Positions 45,346 to 55,000 of a DNA stretch of 64,000 bases are shown here, one piece after another (position 1 is the first letter of the stretch; each line of letters begins with the position of its first letter). Position numbers and translations under genes: made by a program. Below the pieces are notes generated by a model that was not told the origin of the DNA, searched no databases, and saw only the letters and a program-made list of their open reading frames with translations. The stretch covers positions 9,955,888-10,019,887 of the forward strand of contig OZ025219.1 of assembly GCA_964019055.1 (NCBI GenBank), in the 5' to 3' direction. Origin of the DNA: Anthopleura xanthogrammica (taxonomy: Eukaryota; Cnidaria; Anthozoa; Actiniaria; Actiniidae).

Positions 45346-47171
45346 ATGGGCAGTTGGATTTCTAAACAAGATAACAGTCAGCTTGAAGAGCCTGTAAAGG
45401 CTAGGAAGGTATTTAAGATTTTCTTTCTGTGTTTCGTATGTGCGCACTGCTAATGTGACGCGTCTACCCCATGGTCGTGGGTTCCATCTACCATCCTACT
45501 ATCATAGACTGTGACAATCATGTCCTTACCCGACCTTACCCGCTTAGTGAATACTGCGATAATAATTTCATATTAGAGCAGATTTCGTATGCTTGTGTAA
45601 AGTTCATCGCCGTGTGCGTGCCTTGCTGTGACCGTGATGTTTTTTAGATTTTGATTGCCTGACTTTTTGTCGCGACCGTGTTTGTGCCGTGGCCTTTTCA
45701 CATTCATACGAAATCTGCTCTATCCATTGGCGCAATGCATTGAATAAAATCAACAAAATGAAAATACACCCAACAAATCCTCGGGTGATGGATGACTGGT
45801 TAAGCTTGCATGTAAGCTTGTTACATGTTGAAAACGTAATGTGTTTCTTTAATTTATTTTAGAATAAAGAAAACACGGCTAAGCAGGCTCACTTGGCTAA
45901 AAGCCATGACAGTGGAGAGAATGTAAGTCATTTGTGTTTGAGGGAACAGGACAGGACATAAGACAGACAGACAGACAGACTTTCCGTTGTTCCTTCTTTA
46001 TTCCTAATTTCCTATTACTCTATTATTTGTTTAACGCAGGCCGGCGAAGCGATCTGTACCTATTTTGAAGAGATAACAACGCCTGGTGTAGAAACTGCGA
46101 ACAAGGCGCTAGACAAGGTCAAGGCAGGCTTGTACAGCGTTAAGGTCTCTCGGTACGATGCCGACCAGCTTCAGAGAGAAATTGAAGGAGAACTGTTTGA
46201 CAAGTGGAATGAAAGTTGTGAGGTGGGTAGAATACTACGTGTAGTCAATATAAAACTGTATTTATAATACCCTCAAATTTGACCTTGAAACAACCTCTCG
46301 AATGATCAATTAGTTAGGGTACTGGCGATGGTAGCTCACAGATTGAATTGGAATTTAGGAAGTTTTTGCGGAGGGAGGAAAACCGGAGAACTCAGGGAAA
46401 AACCCTGGAAGCAAGGGAGAGACCTATAAATTTCTACCCACATGTGATGCTGAGTCCAGGAATCGAACCCGAGACCCTTGACTTCAGATTATAGAAACTT
46501 GCAAATTTGCCATAAAAAAGGGAAAACAAGAGAGGGAGAGATAGAGAGAGAAGGAGCTAAAAAAAGAGAGCGGAGAGGAAGAAAGGAATGGAGGAAGGAA
46601 AAGAGGGGCACTGGGGGTGATATCAAGCCTTCAATTTCATATTTCAAATGAAAAAACACAACTGCTCTTTCAGATCATGGAAGCCAAGAGAATCGGCATC
46701 GAAAACATCCAAAGTTTCCTAGATCATCTTCAAGACGCTTACGAAGGTATTGATGAGGAAATGAGGAAGAAAATGAACGGTATCCAGTGGTCAGAGGAAT
46801 GGGCCTATAAGGTCATGGAATTCAAGTACAATGTTGGTAGTGATTCTGGTGCCAGGTATGGGATGATCGCGTTTGGAAAGTCTAAAGATGGCATGTTCGT
46901 TGATTGCATGTACTGCCTCTACAAGCTGGACTTCAAGGTTGCTCCAGAGCGTATTGTTACCGTCAAAGATAAGTCTATTCTGTGGGGACTCAAAAAATGG
47001 CAAACCGTTGAAGAAAGCCAGAGAGAACGTGCTCTTGGTGTCATAACGCTCAAACGCATTAAGAATTTTTTCCGTTTCAAGGCTTTGAAGGGATTTTACG
47101 ATGAAGGTCTTATTGATGAGATGAATATTGTTCCATCTATCGAGGACGCAACGGAAGATACAGACAATTGA
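45346..47171 (+). CDS. Unrecognised family member C, N-myristoylation signal (267 residues)
   Basis: Four exons (45346-45408, 45863-45922, 46040-46222, 46674-47171), all joined in phase 0. Exon 1 encodes MGSWISKQDNS: Gly2, Ser6 and Lys7 fit the N-myristoylation consensus well. Exon 2 is a short charged linker. Exons 3 and 4 correspond to the two exons of B, with KVKAGLYSVKVSRYDADQ, EGELFDKWNESCE, GIQWSEEWAYKVMEFKY, GMIAFGKSKDG and LYKLDFKVAPERIVT, ending in an acidic tail. C therefore looks like B plus a membrane-targeting head. Function unknown; no catalytic motif is evident. Likely polyadenylation signals lie near 47517 and 47771. Confidence 0.83.
45573..45723. mobile_element. TAGAGCAG/CACGGCACGG foldback MITE in intron 1 of member C
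   Basis: TAGAGCAGATTTCGTATGCTT at the left and CATTCATACGAAATCTGCTCTA at the right, with a CCGTG-rich interior. Confidence 0.88.
46280..46490 (-). mobile_element. 57-bp repeat unit plus SINE (minus) in intron 3 of member C
   Basis: TTGAAACAACCTCTCGAATG is followed by GATTGAATTGGAATTTAGG, GGAGGGAGGAAAACCGGAGA and the reversed B box GGAATCGAACC. The SINE body joins the 57-bp unit without a gap. Confidence 0.8.
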
Positions 47172-49020
47172 GCGACAAAAGCACAATTTGCTTGAAAGAG
47201 ACATTTTATGTCGTATGAATTTAATACAAAAAAATCGCATAAATTGAACATCTTTCTTCATGTTTCTAAAAAATTAAAACGTAGAAAACTAGGAGACAAC
47301 CCAGAAAACACGTTATTTAAGGCTTCCAAACTTGATTCACAAATACCTTGGCCATCATATTATTTTGTTTTCCAAACAATTTTTATTAATTTTGTTTCTA
47401 TAATTTTCTGGTAATGAATCCTATTTCCAGTAATTTAATTCGCACAATTGGTCTCACACTCTGGTGCCACCATTCTTGTTATACGGTAAACAGTAGGTAA
47501 ACGACATAATTAACGAGAAATAAAAAGGAAAATCTTCCGCGAAACAGTAGGCTTTCAATTCGTTGTCGTAATTCCTGTGAGAAACCTTTAGTTGATAAAG
47601 CATGGTTCTTATCTACAAAAGATTGCGCCCAGTGGGGGAGCCTTGGCTGTTGTCATGACAACATACCATAGTACACTAATGCAACCTTATTTTTTATTTT
47701 CCTGTGTTAGTAATCATTAGAGTGCTTTGGTAGCATCTTAATTCTTATTTGCAACTTTAATCCCTATCATGTATAATAAATGTATAACGAAATGCTACCT
47801 ATTCATCTTCAAATTAAACAACTGCATTGCTCATTGAACTTGAACTTCATTCAATTTTAACCAGGGAGTTGGGTATTTAAATCTCTATTTCAAACCGATT
47901 TCCGATTTCGATTCTAAAGCCCCCTAGATTGATGAGAATATAACTGTTTTAATATATACCAATAAGAAGATCTAAATATCAGTCTATACTTTCAAAACAG
48001 TGAAATAATTACATTTGTTTTGCAAAAATAATTAATTCTTATTTGTTATTGTTTTATTTCTATATGACAACGTTCTAGCGATAAGGTATATATTAAAACA
48101 AGACTATAGATAGGTCCTCCCTGATTATAATACATGAAACAACTTGTTTTCTGGCGATAATTTGAAAATTAATTCAAAAATGGACAAAGCCAGCAATTTA
48201 ATACAATAAGAAGATAGTATATTGTGTAAATATACCAGAATTAAGCTTAAATTATTAGATGATATTAACTTTACTGATATATGGTATGGAGTTTAAATGA
48301 AGAAACAAAAAAGTCTCTAGCTTAGAATAATCATAAAAAGGAACCCTCACTGTTTTGTGATCACCGGCAAGAAACAAAAACAAAGATATGAAAAGTAAGT
48401 TTTTTTTATCATTCTTTCAAAATGACTGGGCAAAAAATTATTAGTTACAAAATTATTTGCAGAAAATTAGAGTCTAGGTGCCATTGTTCTTTGAACTTCA
48501 CCGAATTCAAAGCAAACGATTTGACAAACGAACACTTAACTGCAAAAAGATAATGTTTTTATACCCGTATCGGAAACAAATGCCCTTCTAGAGGGCTAAA
48601 ACCACAAATATTTTCACTTATTTTAAAACGAAAAAAAAGTTAATATAAAACGCGTTAGGGTTTCAATTAAAGCTGTGAATGAAGCCAGAGGAGGTAAGGA
48701 AGCGTTGATTGAAGTGCTAAACTTTTTTCTTTCATTAATAATGAAGCAGTACAGTTGAGACTGTTGATTGAGTTGAGTTAGAGTTAGAGTTCGTCATACT
48801 ATTCAATAATTCTTACCTCACTGATCTTGAACCGTGAACAACAGACGTTGTTTTGAGCTACAACTTTCAATATCGCTGAACCACATCCGCCGCTAGAGCT
48901 GAAAGTAAAAGAAGACGAAAGCTACAGTTATCTTCTCACGATTTTCTTTCATTTTTTATCTTGAGTGGACTGATTTCAACTCTGGAAAACTTTAAAGGTC
49001 TTCAAGTCCAAGAAAAAAAC
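47172..49020. other. Intergenic upstream of the GABA-B-like gene
   Basis: AT-rich with no supported exon chain. The distal part should hold the 3' UTR of member C; the part nearest 49020 the 5' UTR and promoter of the receptor gene. No distinct element was recognised. Confidence 0.5.
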
Positions 49021-52000
49021 ATGGTTTCAAAGACGGCAAAATTTATTTGCTTGGTTATGTTGAGCTTTTTTTCCCGCCCAAAAAAAGCAAACGCGCGCGA
49101 AATTCTTCAAATTGGCGGGCTTTTTGGTATGGATACAAGTCAAGGAGGATGGAATTCCAGGGGAATTATTCCTGCCGTACAAATGGCTTTTGAAGACATC
49201 AATAACAGCACAAAATTACTCCAAGATTACAGGATGGAACTACTCACTAAAGACTCCAAGGTAAGTCGACAACTGCCATCAAAATAACCTTTAAAAACCT
49301 TCAAATTCTATCGATATCCTAAACTATTGTCCAAACTGAAGTATAGTTGAAGCCATGAATGATTTTGCTTACGCTTGTTCAAAATTTGTTCACCAAAAAA
49401 GTATATCACGGCTGTTTATTTTTTATACTAAATGATGTTCATTTTTACCGAAAAAGTATCATTATCCTGAATTGGGTGTCAGTACTGAACTGCTTCATAG
49501 TAAAAATGCAAGAATATATTAGACAAGAATCTGGTTCTTTTAATCTCGAAATAAACTGATAAAGATACATTTATTATTTATAACTAAATTCCAATTCCAA
49601 CATGGAACGAGGGCACAGGTTTGTTAGTCACTGATACCCTCGTTTAAAAACACAAGAACGGTTTTTCTCAACTCGCTGAAGGATCTTCTCTAAAAAGCTG
49701 GATATTTAGGCATCATGGCGACAGCAGATGCGGATGTCATGTAGTCAAACGAAAGATACATCGAAAGTAACGCTCTATTTTTTTCCCCTTGGTGACGAGG
49801 GAAATTCCAATTTTCAATTCAACAAATGATTTATGTTACGACGTATCTCATTCAAAATTACACAGGCCAGTCCATTCAATGAGAAGATAAAGGGTCTATT
49901 TAGCGTGGTCATGAAAATATTCGGAATATTAAGAAAAATGAAAGAAAGGAAGAGAGAAAGAGTGAAATTTTTTCAATGGTTGAATTCAATTTTTACTGTT
50001 CTGCGTTTCTTTATGACGTAAACATCTTGTTGGCAAGTGACTGATCAGACTGATCAAAGTAGTCCTCGAAGCTGATTGGTTAAGACAAGTGAATCAACCA
50101 ATCAAATCACCCCACAATGTATCTAGCCAAATCATAGCCACGTACACAACATACGTCATCAGAGAATGCGTCACAGAATTTAAGTTACGTGCTTTCTACG
50201 AAAAAGGAAGTAGTTTTTTTATCGATATCACGGCTTCTCGCACGAGCCTCTCGAAATGTCGATGGAATTACCTTAGCATACTTATTTTTGTTCAAGTAAT
50301 ACACATATCATGGAAGCACAGGTGTGACTCGCCTCTCGCCAATGCGACCTGGGTTCGAATTCCGCGCGCCAGTATCGTATGCGTCGTATGTGAGTAGAGA
50401 TGCTTGCTGGTTCTCTCCTTGTTATTATTGAGTTTTCCCGCGTTCCCTTCAGTGTCCACATTAAGTGGGTTCATCTGCACTAGTATAGAGTATTATTGTG
50501 GGTTTATTGCAGTGTAATGTTGGAGAAGCAGTACGTGGTGTGATGGAGTACATATCGACTGGACAGTCCAAGGTCATGTTGTTAGGTCCCGGATGTTCTA
50601 AAGCAGCCATGCCAGTTGCTGAAGCGATACATTACTGGAACATTGTTCAGGTCAGGCGATATTGCTAAGTCATCTCTATATCATCTCTTGGACTTTTGAA
50701 CAATGTTTTCCCATTTCAGACCACGTGTCATTCTATTGAGAATTAGATTTTTTGTTTGGTGGTTGTATCCATATTTACGTGTTCTCATGCGCAACCATTA
50801 TACAACTGAAAAAAAATGATACTCTGGGGAATGACACGTGGTCTGAAATGGGAAATTTTAGATTATAGTTTTTAGGTACTCACTTACTTTGTTGTGTATT
50901 CTTTATCAGATTGGCTTCTCCAACTCTTCTCCTCTCTTATCGAACAAGAAGACATATCCTCTTTACTTCAGAACGAATCCATCAGAGCACTTTTCAAACT
51001 TGGGTCGTGTTGCCATGGTTAAGAGATTCAAGTGGAAAAGAGTAGCAATTCTACAGAAAAACAATGATGTATTTACTGGAATAAGTGACTCCCTTGCTTC
51101 CTTGTTGCAAGAGAATAATATTAGTATTGTTACCTATGAAAGCTATAAAGATCATCCAAGAGTAGCTATTGAAAATTTGAAGGTTATTGATTTACACTGT
51201 AGCAATTCATTTGTCATTTCTGGCTATTAGTATTTTTCAGACTTTTGAAAATAAAACTTAAAATTTCCGTTCGTTTTTAGAAAAAAGATGCTCGCATTAT
51301 TTTCGGATTTTTTTACCAGGACGACCATTATACAGTTTTTTGTGAGGTGAGTGGAAAAGTTTTCATTCACTTATAGGTTTGTGGCCGCCATGTTGTCAAC
51401 ACTGTCATAATTATCATCCTCGTAATCAACATTATCATTATCAACATCATTATTTTTTCATCAACATCATCATCACAATCATCATCATCATCACCAGCAC
51501 CACTAGAACCACCATCATCAACACCATTATCATTATTATCACCATTATCATCATGTACCAGCATCATCATCATCCTCATCACCATCATTATTATCATGTA
51601 TCATCATTATCACCACCATTATCATTATTATCACCATTATCATCATGTATCAGCATCATCATCACCATCATCATTATTATCATGTATCATCATTATCACC
51701 ACCATTATCACCATTATCATCATGTATCAGCATCATCATCATCCTCATCACCATCATTATTATCATGTATCATCATTATCACCACCATTATCATTATTAT
51801 CACCATTATCATCATGTATCAGCATCATCATCACCATCATCATTATTATCATGTATCATCATTATCACCACCATTATCATCATTATCATCATTGTTTATC
51901 ATTATCATCATCACCATCATTATTATCATGTATCATCATTATCACCACCATTATCATCATTATCATCATTGTTTATCATTATCATCATCCTCATCACCAT

Positions 52001-55000
52001 CATTATTATCATGTATCATCATTATCACCACCATTATCATCATTATCATCATTGTTTATCATTATCATCATCCTCATCACCATCATTTTTATCATGTATC
52101 ATCATTTTCACCACCATTATCATCATTATCATCATTGTTTATCATTATCATCATGACACACTTATCTACCAATACGTACCATTTTCCCAGACCTTCAAAC
52201 AGGGTATGTATGGGGACAAGTACGTCTGGATCCTGATATCCGGCAGGAATGATGACAACTGGTGGAAAATATCCAAACGTCAGTACAGTGACTGTACACC
52301 ACAACAAATACGACAGGGCCTGGGGAATAATATCGGTACAGGAGAAATGAAACTCAGCACCAGTCCATTACCAACCATTTCAGGACAGGTAAACCAGTAC
52401 TTATTTTTCTATAATGCATGCTCGCAGTAGACTTTTCTTTTAGCATGGGCGTAATGTTTTCTCATTTCAGACCAGGTGTCATTCTCTAGAATATCATTTC
52501 TTTGTTTAACGTTTGCATATGAGGAGACACATGAATATGGATACAACTCCAACAAAGAATCTTACTCAAAGGAATGACACGTGGTCTGAAATGGGAAAAC
52601 ATTACGCCTAAGCTAAAAAGTGCTTATATTATCACTAGTAACTTGTGATACTCTGGGTTTTTTCCCAGACACCACAGCAACTTTGGGATCGTTATCTACA
52701 GCGTACGGAAAAAAACTCCTCATACGGCTTCAATTCCTTCGCATCGTTCGGCTATGACGCAGCATGGACATGCGCACTGACCCTCAACGCTTCGATTAGC
52801 ACGCTAAGCACCATGGGAATGACGCTGAGAGATTTTAACTACTCTAACTCATCAATGAGAAAACTCTTTGTAGATATACTCAAGAACATTTCATTCAACG
52901 GTATGACGGTAAGTACCGCACGATCGTTACCATGGCAACTCCTGAGGTGAAATATGACGTTATATACATTTGTTTCAGGGAAACATTCGTTTTGACAGAA
53001 ATTTTGATAGAATTACGAAGCTGGAAATACGACAGATCCAAGGTACTGAAAACAGTAGAATCAGAATATTAACTTTATTTTTGACGACCGCGTCCCGGTT
53101 GGCTCAGTTTGTTGGGCACCTGTCTGTTGTGCACATGAGGAGGTAGTGGTTAAAATATCTGAGTAGAAGGTGCTGCTGAAAAAGATTACATTTTCGCCAT
53201 GACTCGGATGATCACATAAAATGGCGGTTCCATATCTCATTCGATAAGAAAAGTTAAACATGGAAGACCACAAGGTTTTCAGTTGTTTAACTGTCACGTG
53301 TCACCCTCTCTATAAATAAACTTGATTTACATTTTTACAGCAGATATTCCTTTAGCGCAAAGTTTAGAATTTTTCATTTTCTAACGAAGGAAAATCTAAG
53401 GCTCTCTGAAATCAAATGTTCTTTTGTCTTGGCTTATTTTCAACTATTCTACTGAATTGATTTAAATGAACAGGAGACACAGAGATACGAGTAGCACTGT
53501 ATGATATGGAGACTGATACCTACCAAGATGACCCTAATGTCACCTACAAATGGCAAGGTGAGCAACACAGAGTTCGAAACTGGAGTATAAACCTAATTCT
53601 TCTTGGTATATTGTTTGCCCATTTCAGATCACGCGTGTCATTAGAGTATCATTTCTTTGTTTAATGGTTGCGCACGAGAATGCATATGAATATGGATACA
53701 ACTCAAACAAAGAATCATAATCTCCAAAGAATGACACGTACGTGGTCTGAAATGGGAAAACATTACGCCCGAGCCGAAAAGGTCTAATAGTCTCCTTCAC
53801 AATTCCCTGCGCCACAGTGAAAGGTAACGGCCGTGCCTTTGCATCGAAGCGAGACGAACGGTGAGCTTGCATATAATAAAGACTTTTTCAAAGCTACCTT
53901 TCAAGATGGTGCAGGGAACTGTGAAAGAGACGAGCAAGACTCATGCGAACGGTCCCAATCTTTGACCCATGTTTTATACATGATTTTATGTGTTTTTTTA
54001 AGGTGGCAGTGTACCTATCGATGGTCTCATCCTGACAAACAGGGAGAACGCTATCCCAACATGGCTGTTCTGGTTCATTACGTCATTATCATTGATAGGC
54101 GTTATCATGTCATTAGTGTTTTTGGTTTTTAACTTCTATAACAGAGATGTCAGGTGAGGTATTGTTTCCTTGGTTACACCTGTTATACTATACCGAAATA
54201 CAGCTATTTGTTGCTTGTTGCATACCAAGTCCGAAATGCAGTATGGATGATGTGGATCCAAGCATTAAAGGTCACAACAATATGGGATTTTCCCAAACTT
54301 TGTCTTCAAGGTTTTCCAGCATATTTTCACCTTTTGTGCTGACATTATTTACATGTAAATATCTGGTAAGCAAGATGCAAGATGCAAGATGCAAGATGCC
54401 GCATGCAACAAACAGCATGCAGCAAAACCTTCACCAACCTTTTCTGAAATAGCTGTATAAGCTAAACAATGTTTTTCATTTTGTTTGACTTCCAGGTAGG
54501 ATCTAGGATTTAGTGTAAGGGGTCTATACCTATGTATGCGTTTCTTTCTACTTCTCTCTAATCTGTACAGCGTGAGCTTCTGCTTTGAATATTCTTAAAC
54601 TAGAGCACTGATGGAGAGAGGGGGTTAAGAGCGCACCGTCAGCTCCTGGTAAACCAGCCACGTAGCTGAAGAAACACTGATGTTAAATAAGGCCTTTACT
54701 GTTAATACAATATTTACGGTGTTCAGCTTACCCATGAGATTAATATCGCCCTGGACCCCCACAGTTGCCACATATACAACATTGCCTGGCTGCGTAACCA
54801 GCGTGGTTGGTCCTTGTAGTGTAGTGGTTAACACGTCGGACTAGTATACCGAAACCGTGGGTTCGATTCCTGCCAAGGGCATATGATATTTTTCTCTTAA
54901 TTCTTTATTCTATTATTCACACCGAACGCATTTCATTTCACTACTTTTAATACATGTAACTTACCCACGAACTCTACACCTTATCTCAACCAAGTCAAAT

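Noticed and set aside
46791..47261. 156-codon minus-strand frame opposite member C
   Set aside because: A shadow of the last coding exon of C; the same shadow appears opposite B, as expected for paralogues.
51379..52430. Long His/Ile/Ser-rich frames on the plus strand
   Set aside because: They arise from the CAT microsatellite. Only 52191-52388 is coding, as receptor exon 5 and confirmed by similarity and splice sites.
54625..54834. Minus-strand 69-codon frame rich in Val/Thr
   Set aside because: No similarity, no splice support, and it overlaps the tRNA-like gene in a receptor intron.
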